The position numbers and the translations under genes are program-made. The notes under the pieces are model-generated. The model saw only the letters and a list, made by a program, of their open reading frames with translations. It searched no databases and was not told where the DNA came from. Below, in pieces: positions 49,052-62,417 of a DNA stretch of 64,000 nt. Source of the stretch: Ptiloglossa arizonensis (taxonomy: Eukaryota > Arthropoda > Insecta > Hymenoptera > Colletidae). The stretch is from contig NW_027478533.1 in NCBI RefSeq assembly GCF_051014685.1, positions 868,001 through 932,000 of the forward strand, read 5' to 3'. How positions within the stretch are numbered: position 1 is the stretch's first letter; the number at the start of each line of letters is the position of its first letter.

Positions 49052-52000
49052 GAAAGTAGAAACTCGCCCGATTACAACGGTATGTGTATTTTTTCCCTAG
49101 GTCATTCTGGTTAAGCGTTTGGAGCAGCAGAATTGCGGAAAATTTTTTGCCTTCTCAACCATTTCTTCGCTTCAAACTCCCATATCTCGCGAACGGATTG
49201 ACCTAACCCAAAAATTCCTGTTGCATCTGAAAGTAGAAACTCGCCCGATTACAACGGTATGTGTATTTTTTCCCTAGGCAATTCTGGTTAAGCGTTTGAA
49301 GCAGCAAAATTGCCAAAAATTTTTTGCCTTCTCAACCATTTTTTGGCTTCAAACTCCCATATCTCGCGAACGGATTGACCTAACCCAAAAATTCCTATTG
49401 CATCTGAAAGTAGAATCTCGCCCGATTACATCGGTATGTGTATTTTTTCCCTAGGCAATTCTGGTTAAGCGTTTGGAGCAGCAGAATTGCGAAAAATTTT
49501 TTGCCTTCTCAACCATTTCTTGGCTTCAAACTCCCATATCTCGCGAACAGATTGACCTAACCCAAAAATTCCTGTTGCATCTGAAAGTAGAAACTCGCCC
49601 GATTACAACGGTATATGTATTTTTTCCCTAGGCCATTCTGGTTAAGCGTGTGGAGCAGCAGAATTGCGAAAAAGTTTTTGCCTTCTCAACCATTTCTTGG
49701 CTTCAAACTGCCATATCTCGCGAACGGATACACCTAACCCAAAAATTCCTGTTGCGTGTGAAAGTAGAAACTCGCCCGATTACAACGGTATGTGTATTTT
49801 TTCCCTAGGCCATTCTGGTTAAGCGTTTGGAGCAGCAGAATTGCGAAAAATTTTTTGCCTTCTCAACCATTTCTTGGCTTCAAACTGCCATATCTCGCGA
49901 ACGGATGGACCTAACCCAAAAATTCTTATTGCATCTGAAAGTATAAACTCGCTTGACTACAGCGGTATGTGTATTTTTTCCCTAGGGCATTCTGGTTAAG
50001 CGTTTGGATCAGCAGAATTGCGAAAAATTGTATGCCTTCTCAACCATTTCTTTGCTTCAAACTCCCATATCTCGCGAACGGATAGACCTAACCCAAAAGT
50101 TCCTGTTGCGTGTGAAAGTAGAAACTCTCCCGATTACAACGGTATGTGTATTTTTTCCCTAGCCCATTCTGGTTAAGCGTTTGGCGCAGCAGAATTGCGA
50201 AAAATTTGTTGTCTTCTCAACCATTTCTTAGCTTCAAAGTCCCATATCTCGCGAACGGATTGACCAAACCCAAAAATTCCTGCTGCGTCTGAAAGTAGAA
50301 ACTCGCCCGATTACAGCGGTATGTGTATTTTATCCCTGCGCAATTCTGGTTAAGCGTTTGGAGCAGCAGAATTGCGTAAAATTTTTTGCCTTCTCAACCA
50401 TTTCTTGGCTTCAAACTCCCATATCTCGCGAACGGAGTGGCCAAACCCAAAAATTCCTATTGCGTCTGAAAGTAGAAACTCGCCCGATTACAGCGGTATG
50501 TGTATTTTTTCCCTAGGCCATTCTGGTTAAGCGTTTGGAGCAGCAGAATTGCGAAAAATTTGTTGTCTTCTCAACCATTTCTTAGATTCAAACTCCCAAA
50601 TCTCGCGAACGGATTGACGTAACCCAAAAATTCCTATTGCATCTGAAAGTAGAAACTCGCCCGATTACAACGGTACGTGTATTTTTCCCTTAGGCCATTC
50701 TGGTTAAGCGATTGGAGCAGCAGAAGTGCGAAAAATTTATTGTCTTCTCAACCATTTCTTCGCTTCAAACTCCCATATCTCGCGAAAGGGTTGACCTAAC
50801 CCAAAAATTTCTATTGCATCTGAAAATAGAAACTCGCGCGATTACAACGGTATGTGTATTTTTGCCCTAGGCCATTCTGGTTAAGCGTTTGGAGCAGCAG
50901 AATTGCGAAAAATTTTTTGCCTTCTCAACCATTTCTTAGCTTCAAACTCCCAAATCTCGCGAACGGATTGACGTAACCCAAAAATTCCTATTGCATCTGA
51001 AAGTAGAAACTCGCCCGATTACAACGATATGCGTATTTTTTCCCTAGGGCACTCTGGTTAAGCGTTTGGAGCAGCAGACTTGCAAAAAATGTTTTACCTT
51101 CTCAACCATTTCTTGGCTTCAAACTCCCATATCTCGCGAACGGATTGACCTAACCCAAAAATTCCTATTGCATCTGAAAGTAGAAACTCGCCCGATTACA
51201 GCGGTATTTGTATTTTTTCCCTAGGCAATTCTGGTTAAGCGTTTGGAGCAGCAGAATTGCGAAAAATTTTTTGCCTTCTCAACCATTTCTTGGCTTCAAA
51301 CTCCCATATATCGCGAACGGATTGACCTAACCCAAAAATTCCTGTTGCACCTGAAAGTAGAAACTCGCCGATTACAACGGCATGTGTATTTTTTCCCTAG
51401 GCCATTCTGGTTAAGCGTTTGGAGCAGCAGAGTAGCGAAAAATTGTTTGCATTCTCTACCATTTCTTGGCTTCAAACTCCCATATCTCGCGAACGGATTG
51501 ACCTAACCCAAAAATTCCTATTGCGTCTGAAAGTAGAAACTCGCCCGATTACAACGGTATGTATATTTTTTCCCTAGGCCATTCTGGTTAAGCGTTTGGA
51601 GCAGCAGAAGTGCGAAGAATTTGTTGTCTTCTTTTCCATTTCTTAGCTTCAAACTCCCATATCTCGCGAACGGATTGACCTAACCCAAAAATTCTTCTTG
51701 CATCTGAAAGAAGAAACTCGCCCGATTACAACGGTATGTGTATTTTTTCCCTAGGCCATTATGGTTAAGCGTTTGGAGCAACAGAATAGCGAAAAATTGT
51801 TTGCCTTCTCAACCATTTCTTGGCTTCAAACTCCCATATCTCGCGTACGGATTGACCTAACCCATAAATTCCTGTTGCGTCTGCAAGTAGAATCGCTCCC
51901 GATTACAACGGTATGTGTATTTTTTCCCTAGGCCATCCTGGTTAAGCGTTTGGAGCAGCAGAAGTGCGAAAAATTTTTTGCCTTCTCAACCATTTCTTGG

Positions 52001-52312
52001 CTTCAAACTCCCATATCACGCGAACGGATTGACCTAACCCAAAAGATCCCGTTGCGTCTGAAAGTAGAAACTCGCCCGATTACAACGGTATGTGTATTTT
52101 TTCCCTAGGCCATTTTAGTTAAGCGTTTGGAGCAGCCGTAGTGCGAACAATTTGTTGTCTTCTTTACCATTTCTTAGCTTCAAACTCCCATATCTCGCGA
52201 ACGGATTGACCTAACCCAAAAATTCCTGTTGCATCTGAAAGAAGAAACTCGCCCGATTACAACGGTATGTGTATTTTTTCCCTAGGCCATTCTGGTCAAG
52301 CGTTTGAAGCAG
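49052..52312 (+). repeat. 19-mer HOR, 3362 bp, copy 2
   Basis: Counterpart of 45690-48950, almost contiguous with it. It diverges near 52312, where agaatagcgtacaa here faces agaattgcgaacaa. Confidence 0.88.
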
Positions 52313-53641
52313 CAGAATAGCGTACAATTTTTTGCCTTCTCAACCATTTCTTGGCTTCAAACTCCCATATCTCGCGAACGGATTGACCTAACCCAAAAAT
52401 TCCTGTTGCGTCTGAAAGTAGAAACACGCCCGATTACGACGGTATGTGTATTTTTTCCCTAGGCCATTCTGGTTGAGCGTTTGGAGCAGCAGAATTGCGA
52501 AAAATTTTTTGCCTTCTCAACCATTTCTTGGCTTCAAACTGCCTTATTTAGCGAACGGATGGACCTAACCCAAAAATTCCTATTGCATCTGAAAGTATAA
52601 ACTCGCCCGACTACAGCGGTATGTATATTTTTTCCCTAGGGCATTCTGGTTAAGCGTTTGGATCAGCAGAATTACCAAAAATTGTATGCCTTCTCAACCA
52701 TTTCTTGGCTTCAAACTCCCATATCTCGCGAACGGATAGACCTAACCCAAAAATTCCTGTTGCGTGTGAAAGTAGAAACTCGCCCGATTACAACGGTATG
52801 TGTATTTTCTCCCTAGCCCATTCTGGTTAAGAGTTTGGAGCAGCAGAGTAGCGAAAAATTGTTTGCATTCTCTACCATTTCTTGGCTTCAAACTCCCATA
52901 TCTCGCGAACGGATTGACCTAACCCAAAAATTCCTGTTGCGTCTGAAAGTAGAAACTCGCCCGATTACAACGGTATGTGTATTTTTTCCCTAGGCCATTC
53001 TGGTTAAGCGTTTGGAGCAGCAGAAGTGCGAAAAATTTGTTGTCTCCTTAACCATTTCTTAGCTTCAAACTCCCATATCTCGCGAACGGATAGACCTTAC
53101 CCAAAAATTCCTATTGCATCTGAAAGTAGAAACTCGCCCGACTACAACGGTATATGTATTTTTTCCCTAGGCCATTCTGATTAAGCGTTTGGAGCAGCAG
53201 CATTGCGAAAAATTTTTTGCCTTCTCAACCATTTCTTGGCTTCAAACTCCCATATCTCGCGAACGGATTGACCAAACCCAGAAGTTCCTGCTGCGTCTGA
53301 AAGTAGAAACTCACCCGATTACAACGATATGCGTATTTTTTCCCTAGGCCATTCTGGTTAAGCGTTTGGAGCAGCAGAATTGCGAAAAATGTTTTGCCTT
53401 CTCAACCATTTCTTGGCTTCAAACTCCCATATCTCGCGAACGGATTGACCTAACCCAAAAACTCCTATTGCATCTGAAAGTAGAAACTCGCCCGATTACA
53501 GCGGTATGTGTATTTTTTCCCTTGGCAATTCTGGTTAAGCGTTTGGAGCAGCAGAATTGGGAAAAATTGTTTGCCTTCTCAACCATTTCTTGGCTTCAAA
53601 CTCCCATATCTCGCGAACGGATTGACCTAACCCAAAAGATA

Positions 53642-54703
53642 CTGTTGCGTCTGAAAGTAGAAACTCGCCCGATTACAACGGTATGTGTATTTTTTCCCTA
53701 GGCCATTCTAGTTAAGCGTTTGGAGCAGCAGAATTGCGAAAAATGTTTTGCCTTCTCAACCATTTCTTGGCTTCAAACTCCCATATCTCGCGAACGGATT
53801 GACCTAACCCAAAAACTCCTATTGCATCTGAAAGTAGAAACTCGCCCGATTACAGCGGTATGTGTATTTTTTCCCTAGGCAATTCTGGTTAAGCGTTTGG
53901 AGCAGCAGAATTGGGAAAAATTTTTTGCCTTCTCAACCATTTCTTGGCTTCAAACTCCCATATCTAGCGAACGGATTGACCTAACCCAAAAGATCCTGTT
54001 GCGTCTGAAAGTAGAAACTCGCCCGAATACGACGGTATGTGTATTTTTTCCCTAGGCCATTCTGGTCAAGCGTTTGGAGCAGCAGAAGTGCGAAAAATTT
54101 GTTGCCTTCTTAACCATTTCTTAGCTTCAAACTCCTATATCTCGCGAACGGATTGACCTAACCCAAAAATTCCTATTGCATCTGATAATAGAAACTCGCC
54201 CGATTACAACGGTATGTGTATTTTTTCCCTAGGCCATTCTGGTTAAGCGTTTGGAGCAGCAGAATTGCGAAAAATTTTTTGCCTTCTCAACCATTTCTTG
54301 GCTTCAAACTGCCATATCTAGCGAACGGATGGACCTAACCCAAAAATTCCTATTGCATCTGAAAGTATAAACTCGCCCGATTACAACGGTATGTGTATTT
54401 TCTCCCTAGCCCATTCGGGTTAAGAGTTTGGAGCAGCTGAATAGCGAAAAATTGTTTGCATTCTCAACCATTTCTTGGCTTCAAACTCCCATATCTCGCG
54501 AACGGATTGACCTAACCCAAAAATTCCTGTTGCGTCTGAAAGTAGAAACTCGCCCGATTAAAACGGTATGTGTATTTTTTCCCTAGGCCATGCTGGTTAA
54601 GCGTTTGGAGCAGCAGAAGTGCGAAAAATTTTTTGCCTTCTCAACCATTTCTTGGCTTCAAACCCCCATATCACGCGAACGGATTGACCTAACCCAAAAG
54701 ATC
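53642..54703 (+). repeat. 6-mer HOR, 1062 bp, copy 1
   Basis: Six units repeat at exactly 1062 bp with no difference seen by eye. Markers are tctagttaag, aaaaactcc, gaattgggaaaaa, ctagcgaacgg, cccgaatacgacgg, ctgataatag, cattcgggttaagag, attaaaacgg, catgctgg and cccccatatcacgcg. Confidence 0.9.
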
Positions 54704-55851
54704 CTGTTGCGTCTGAAAGTAGAAACTCGCCCGATTACAACGGTATGTGTATTTTTTCCCTAGGCCATTCTAGTTAAGCGTTTGGAGCAGCAGAATTGCG
54801 AAAAATGTTTTGCCTTCTCAACCATTTCTTGGCTTCAAACTCCCATATCTCGCGAACGGATTGACCTAACCCAAAAACTCCTATTGCATCTGAAAGTAGA
54901 AACTCGCCCGATTACAGCGGTATGTGTATTTTTTCCCTAGGCAATTCTGGTTAAGCGTTTGGAGCAGCAGAATTGGGAAAAATTTTTTGCCTTCTCAACC
55001 ATTTCTTGGCTTCAAACTCCCATATCTAGCGAACGGATTGACCTAACCCAAAAGATCCTGTTGCGTCTGAAAGTAGAAACTCGCCCGAATACGACGGTAT
55101 GTGTATTTTTTCCCTAGGCCATTCTGGTCAAGCGTTTGGAGCAGCAGAAGTGCGAAAAATTTGTTGCCTTCTTAACCATTTCTTAGCTTCAAACTCCTAT
55201 ATCTCGCGAACGGATTGACCTAACCCAAAAATTCCTATTGCATCTGATAATAGAAACTCGCCCGATTACAACGGTATGTGTATTTTTTCCCTAGGCCATT
55301 CTGGTTAAGCGTTTGGAGCAGCAGAATTGCGAAAAATTTTTTGCCTTCTCAACCATTTCTTGGCTTCAAACTGCCATATCTAGCGAACGGATGGACCTAA
55401 CCCAAAAATTCCTATTGCATCTGAAAGTATAAACTCGCCCGATTACAACGGTATGTGTATTTTCTCCCTAGCCCATTCGGGTTAAGAGTTTGGAGCAGCT
55501 GAATAGCGAAAAATTGTTTGCATTCTCAACCATTTCTTGGCTTCAAACTCCCATATCTCGCGAACGGATTGACCTAACCCAAAAATTCCTGTTGCGTCTG
55601 AAAGTAGAAACTCGCCCGATTAAAACGGTATGTGTATTTTTTCCCTAGGCCATGCTGGTTAAGCGTTTGGAGCAGCAGAAGTGCGAAAAATTTTTTGCCT
55701 TCTCAACCATTTCTTGGCTTCAAACCCCCATATCACGCGAACGGATTGACCTAACCCAAAAGATCCTGTTGCGTCTGAAAGTAGAAACTCGCCCGATTAC
55801 AACGGTATGTGTATTTTTTCCCTAGGCCATTCTAGTTAAGCGTTTGGAGCA
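54704..55851 (+). repeat. 6-mer HOR, copy 2
   Basis: Directly follows copy 1 with the same six units. It ends where gcagtagtgcgaataa replaces gcagaattgcgaaaaa. This is the least diverged pair in the window, hence probably the most recent. Confidence 0.9.
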
Positions 55852-58027
55852 GCAGTAGTGCGAATAATTTGTTGTCTTCTTTACCATTTCTTAGCTTCAA
55901 ACACCCATATCTCGCGAACGGATTGACCTAACCCAAAAATTCCTGTTTCATCTGAAAGAAGAAACTCGCCCGATTACAACGGTATGTGTATTTTTTCTCT
56001 AGGCCATTCTGGTTAAGCGTTTGAAGCAGCAGAATAGCGAACAATTTTTTGCCTTCTCAACCATTTCTTGGCTTCAAACTCCCATATCTCGCGAACGGAT
56101 TGACCTTACCCAAAAATTCCTGTTGCATCTGAAAGAAGAAACTCGCCCGATTACAACGGTATGTGTATTTTTTCCCTAGGCCATTCTGGTCAAGCGTTTG
56201 GAGCAGCAGAAGTGCGAAAAATTTGTTGCCTTCTTAACCATTTCTTAGCTTCAAACTCCCATATCTCGCGAACGGATTGACCTAACCCAAAAATTCCTAT
56301 TGCATCTGATAATAGAAACTCGCCCGATTACACAGGTATGTGTATTTTTTCCCTAGGCCATTCTGGTTGAGCGTTTGTAGCAGCAGAATTGCGAAAAATT
56401 TTTTGCCTTCTCAACCATTTCTTGGCTTCAAACTGCCATATCTAGCGAACGGATGGACCTAACCCAAAAATTCCTATTGCATCTGAAAGTATAAACTCGC
56501 CCGACTACAGCGGTATGTATATTTTTTCCCTAGGGCATTCTGGTTAAGCGTTTGGATCAGCAGAATTACCAAAAATTGTATGCCTTCTCAACCATTTCTT
56601 GGCTTCAAACTCCCATATCTCGCGAACGGATAGACCTAACCCAAAAATTCCTGTTGCGTGTGAAAGTAGAAACTCGCCCGATTACAACGGTATGTGTATT
56701 TTCTCCCTAGCCCATTCTGGTTAAGAGTTTGGAGCAGCAGAATAGCGAAAAATTGTTTGCATTCTCAACCATTTCTTGGCTTCAAACTCCCATATCTCGC
56801 GAACGGATTGACCTAACCCAAAAATTCCTGTTGCGTCTGAAAGTAGAAAATCGCCCGATTACAACGGTATGTGTATTTTTTCCCTAGGCCATTCTGGTTA
56901 AGCGTTTGGAGCAGCAGAAGTGCGAAAAATTTGTTGTCTTCTTTACCATTTCTTAGCTTCAAACTCCCATATCTCGCGAACGGATTGACCTAACCCTAAA
57001 ATTCTTCTTGCATCTGAAAGAAGAAACTCGCCCGATTACAACGGTATGTGTATTTTTTCCCTAGGCCATTCTGGTTAAGCGTTTGGAGCAGCCGAATAGC
57101 GAAAAATTGTTTGCCTTCTCAACCATTTCTTGGCTTCAAACTCCCATATCTCGCGAACGGATTGACCTAACCCATAAATTCCTGTTGCGTCTGAAAGTAG
57201 AATCTCGCCCGATTACAACGGGATGTGTATTTTTTCCCTAGGCCATTCTGGTTAAGCGTTTGGAGCAGCAGAAGTGCGAAAAACTTGTTGTCTCCTTAAC
57301 CATTTCTTAGCTTCAAACTCCCATATCTCGCGAACGGATTGACCTAACCCAAAAATTCCTATTGCATCTGAAAGTAGAAACTCGCCCGATTACAGCGGTA
57401 TGTGTATTTTTTCCCTAGGCAATTCTGGTTAAGCGTTTGGAGCAGCAGAATTGCGAAAAATTTTTTGCCTTCTCAACCATTTCTTGGCTTCAAACTCCCA
57501 TATCTCGCGAACGGATTGACCTAACCCAAAAATTCCTGTTGCATCTGAAAGTAGAAACTCGCCCGATTACAACGGTATGTGTATTTTTTCCCTAGGCAAT
57601 TCTGGTTAAGCGTTTGAAGCAGCAGAATTGCGAAAAATTTTTTGCCTTCTCAACCATTTTTTGGCTTCAAACTCCCATATCTCGCGAACGGATTGACCTA
57701 ACCCAAAAATTGCTGTTGCGTCTGAAAGTTGAAACACGCCCGATTACGACGGTATGTGTATTTTTTCCCTAGGCCATTCTGGTCAAGCGTTTGGAGCAGC
57801 AGAAGTGCGAAAAATTTGTTGCCTTCTTAACCATTTCTTAGCTTCAAACTCCCATATCTCGCGAACGGATTGACCTAACCCAAAAATTCCTATTGCATCT
57901 GAAAGTAGAAACTCGCCCGATTACAACGGTATATGTATTTTTTCCCTAGGCCATTCTGATTAAGCGTTTGGAGCAGCAGCATTGCGAAAAATTTTTTGCC
58001 TTCTCAACCATTTCTTGGCTTCAAACT

Positions 58028-58381
58028 CCCATATCTCGCGAACGGATTGACCAAACCCAGAAGTTCCTGCTGCGTCTGAAAGTAGAAACTCGCCCGATTA
58101 CAGCGGTATGTGTATTTATTCCCTAGGCCATTCTGGTTAAGCGTTTGGAGCAGCAGAATTGCGAAAAATTTTTTGCCTTCTCAACCATTTCTTGGCTTCA
58201 AACTCCCATATCTCGCGAACGGATTGACCTAACCCAAAAATTCCTATTGCATCTGAAAGTAGAAACTCGCCCGATTACAGCGGTATGTGTATTTATTCCC
58301 TAGGCCATTCTGGTTAAGCGTTTGGAGCAGCAGCATTGCGAAAAATTTTTTGCCTTCTCAACCATTTCTTGGCTTCAAACT
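58028..58381 (+). repeat. Two adjacent monomers sharing a private substitution
   Basis: Both units carry gtatttattccc (58111 and 58288), which I saw nowhere else, within an identical cagcggtatg context, although their left ends belong to different types (ccagaag...ctgctgcg and aaaaattcctattgc). The shared tract is about 58078-58154 against 58255-58331. Confidence 0.7.
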
Positions 58382-58896
58382 CCCATATCTCGCGAACGGA
58401 TTGACCAAACCCAGAAGTTCCTGCTGCGTCTGAAAGTAGAAACTCACCCGATTACAACGATATGCGTATTTTTTCCCTAGGCCATTCTGGTTAAGCGTTT
58501 GGAGCAGCAGAATTGCGAAAAATGTTTTGCCTTCTCAACCATTTCTTGGCTTCAAACTCCCATATCTCGCGAACGGATTGACCTAACCCAAAAGATCCTG
58601 TTGCGTCTGAAAGTAGAAACTCGCCCGATTACAACGGTATGTGTATTTTTTCCCTAGGCCATTCTAGTTAAGAGTTTGGAGCAGCAGTAGTGCGAACAAT
58701 TTGTTGTCTTCTTTACCATTTCTTAGCTTCAAACTCCCATATCTCGCGAACGGATTGACCTAACCCAAAAATTCCTGTTGCATTTGAAAGAAGAAACTCG
58801 CCCGATTACAACGGTATGTGTATTTTCTCTAGGCCATTCTGGTCAAGCGTTTGAAGCAGCAGAATAGTGAACAATTTTTTGCCTTCTCAACCATTT

Positions 58897-59575
58897 CTTG
58901 GCTTCAAACTCCCATATCTCGCGAACGGATTGACCTAACCCAAAAATTCCTGTTGCGTCTGAAAGTAGAAACACGCCCGATTACGACGGTATGTGTATTT
59001 TTTCCCTAGGCCATTCTGGTCAAGCGTTTGGAGCAGCAGAAGTGCGAAAAATTTGTTGCCTTCTTAACCATTTCTTAGCTTCAAACTCCCATATCTCGCG
59101 AACGGATTGACCTAACCCAAAAATTCCTATTGCATCTGATAATAGAAACTCGCCCGATTACAACGGTATGTGTATTTTTTCCCTAGGCCATCCTGGTTAA
59201 GCGTTTGGAGCAGCAGAATTGCCAAAAATTTTTTGCCTTCTCAACCATTTCTTGGCTTCAAACTGCCATATCTAGCGAACGGATGGACCTAACCCAAAAA
59301 TTCCTATTGCATCTGAAAGTATAAACTCGCCCGATTACAACGGTATGTGTATTTTCTCCCTAGCCCATTCTGGTTAAGAGTTTGGAGCAGCTGAATAGCG
59401 AAAAATTGTTTGCATTCTCAACCATTTCTTGGCTTCAAACTCCCATATCTCGCGAACGGATTGACCTAACCCAAAAATTCCTGTTGCGTCTGAAAGTAGA
59501 AACTCGCCCGATTAAAACGGTATGTGTATTTTTTCCCTAGGCCATTCTGGTTAAGCGTTTGGAGCAGCAGAAGTG
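58897..59575 (+). repeat. Block repeated at offset 4425 bp (copy 1)
   Basis: It matches 63322-64000 at exactly 25 monomers. Shared rare forms are ctgataatag, ccatcctgg, actgcc with ctagcgaacggatgg, gtattttctccc, gcagctgaatagcg and attaaaacgg. Confidence 0.82.
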
Positions 59576-60470
59576 CGAAAAATTTGTTGTCTCCTTTACC
59601 ATTTCTTAGCTTCAAACTCCCATATCTCGCGAACGGATTGACCTAACCCAAAAATTCTTCTTGCATCTGAAAGAAGAAACTCGCCCGATTACAACGGTAT
59701 GTGTATTTTTTCCCTAGGCCATTCTGGTTAAGCGTTTGGAGCAGCAGAATAGCGAAAAATTGTTTGCCTTCTCAACCATTTCTTGGCTTCAAACTCCCAT
59801 ATCTCGCGAACGGATTGACCTAACCCATAAATTCCTGTTGCGTCTGAAAGTAGAATCTCGCCCGATTACAAAGGTATGTGTATTTTTTCCCTAGGCCATT
59901 CTGGTTAAGCGTTTGGAGCAGCAGAAGTGCGAAAAATTTTTTGCCCTCTCAACCATTTCTTGGCTTCAAACTCCCATATCACGCGAACGGATTGACCTAA
60001 CCCAAAAGATCCTGTTGCGTCTGAAAGTAGAAACTCGCCCGATTACAACGGTATGTGTATTTTTTCCCTAGGCCATTCTAGTTAAGCGTTTGGAGCAGCA
60101 GTAGTGCGAATAATTTGTTGTCTTCTTTACCATTTCTTAGCTTCAAACTCCCATATCTCGCGAACGGATTGACCTAACCCAAAAATTCCTGTTGCATCTG
60201 AAAGAAGAAACTCGCCCGATTACAACGGTATGTGTATTTTTTCTCTAGGCCATTCTGGTTAAGCGTTTGAAGCAGCAGAATAGCGAACAATTTTTTGCCT
60301 TCTCAACCATTTCTTGGCTTCAAACTCCCATATCTCGCGAACGGATTGACCTAACCCAAAAATTCCTGTTGCATCTGAAAGAAGAAACTCGCCCGATTAC
60401 AACGGTATGTGTATTTTTTCCCTAGGCCATTCTAGTCAAGCGTTTGGAGCAGCAGAAGTGCGAAAAATTT
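59552..60470 (+). repeat. Block repeated at offset 1947 bp (copy 1)
   Basis: It matches 61499-62417 at exactly eleven monomers. Shared forms are ttgtctcctttacc, ttcttcttgcatc, cccataaattcc, attacaaaggtatg, tatcacgcg with aaaagatcc, gcagtagtgcgaataa and tctagtcaag. Confidence 0.82.
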
Positions 60471-61498
60471 GTTGCCTTCTTAACCATTTCTTAGCTTCAA
60501 ACTCCCATATCTCGCGAACGGATTGACCTAACCCAAAAATTCCTATTGCATCTGATAACAGAAACTCGCCCGATTGCAACGGTATGTGTATTTTTTCCCT
60601 AGGCCATTCTGGTTCAGCGTTTGGAGCAGCAGAATTGCGAAAAATTTTTTGCCTTCTGAACCATTTCTTGGCTTCAAACTCCCATATCTCGCGAACGGAT
60701 TGACCTAACCCAAAAATTCCTGTTGCGTCTGAAAGTAGAAACACGCCCGATTACGACGGTATGTGTATTTTTTCCCTAGGCCATTCTGGTCAAGCGTTTG
60801 GAGCAGCAGTAGTGCGAATAATTTGTTGTCTTCTTTACCATTTCTTAGCTTCAAACTCCCATATCTCGCGAACGGATTGACCTAACCCAAAAATTCCTGT
60901 TGCATCTGAAAGTATAAACTCGCCCGACTACAGCGGTATGTATATTTTTTCCCTAGGGCATTCTGGTTAAGCGTTTGGATCAGCAGAATTACCAAAAATT
61001 GTATGCCTTCTCAACCATTTCTTGGCTTCAAACTCCCATATCTCGCGAACGGATAGACCTAACCCAAAAATTCCTGTTGCGTCTGAAAGTAGAAACACGC
61101 CCGATTACAACGGTATGTGTATTTTTTCTCTAGGCCATTCTGGTTAAGCCTTTGAAGCAGCAGAATAGCGAACAATTTTTTGCCTTCTCAACCATTTCTT
61201 GGCTTCAAACTCCCATATCTCGCGAACGGATTGAACTAACCCAAAAATTCCTGTTGCATCTGAAAGAAGAAACTCGCCCGATTACAACGGTATGTGTATT
61301 TTTTCCCTAGGCCATTCTGGTCAAGCGTTTGAAGCAGCAGAATAGTGAACAATTTTTTGCCTTCTCAACCATTTCTTGGCTTCAAACTCCCATATCTCGC
61401 GAACGGATTGACCTAACCCAAAAATTCCTGTTGCGTCTGAAAGTAGAAACACGCCCGATTACGACGGTATGTGTATTTTTTCCCTAGGCCATTCTGGT

Positions 61499-62417
61499 CA
61501 AGCGTTTGGAGCAGCAGAAGTGCGAAAAATTTGTTGTCTCCTTTACCATTTCTTAGCTTCAAACTCCCATATCTCGCGAACGGATTGACCTAACCCAAAA
61601 ATTCTTCTTGCATCTGAAAGAAGAAACTCGCCCGATTACAACGGTATGTGTATTTTTTCCCTAGGCCATTCTGGTTAAGCGTTTGGAGCAGCAGAATAGC
61701 GAAAAATTGTTTGCCTTCTCAACCATTTCTTGGCTTCAAACTCCCATATCTCGCGAACGGATTGACCTAACCCATAAATTCCTGTTGCGTCTGAAAGTAG
61801 AATCTCGCCCGATTACAAAGGTATGTGTATTTTTTCCCTAGGCCATTCTGGTTAAGCATTTGGAGCAGCAGAAGTGCGAAAAATTTTTTGCCTTCTCAAC
61901 CATTTCTTGGCTTCAAACTCCCATATCACGCGAACGGATTGACCTAACCCAAAAGATCCTGTTGCGTCTGAAAGTAGAAACTGGCCCGATTACAACGGTA
62001 TGTGTATTTTTTCCCTAGGCCATTCTAGTTAAGCGTTTGGAGCAGCAGTAGTGCGAATAATTTGTTGTCTTCTTTACCATTTCTTAGCTTCAAACTCCCA
62101 TATCTCGCGAACGGATTGACCTAACCCAAAAATTCCTGTTGCATCTGAAAGAAGAAACTCGCCCGATTACAACGGTATGTGTATTTTTTCTCTAGGCCAT
62201 TCTGGTTAAGCGTTTGAAGCAGCAGAATAGCGAACAATTTTTTGCCTTCTCAACCATTTCTTGGCTTCAAACACCCATATCTCGCGAACGGATTGACCTA
62301 ACCCAAAAATTCCTGTTGCATCTGAAAGAAGAAACTCGCCCGATTACAACGGTATGTGTATTTTTTCCCTAGGCCATTCTAGTCAAGCGTTTGGAGCAGC
62401 AGAAGTGCGAAAAATTG
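61499..62417 (+). repeat. Block repeated at offset 1947 bp (copy 2)
   Basis: Counterpart of 59552-60470. Differences include ttaagcatttgg near 61857, actggcccg near 61983 and aaacacccatat near 62271. It ends where attgtatgcc faces atttgttgcc. Confidence 0.82.

Noticed and set aside
60436..60744. Minus-strand open frame of 102 codons (a second lies at 16616-16807)
   Set aside because: Same cause: 177 bp is a multiple of three and a few substitutions remove stops. The peptide is simply the repeat read backwards.
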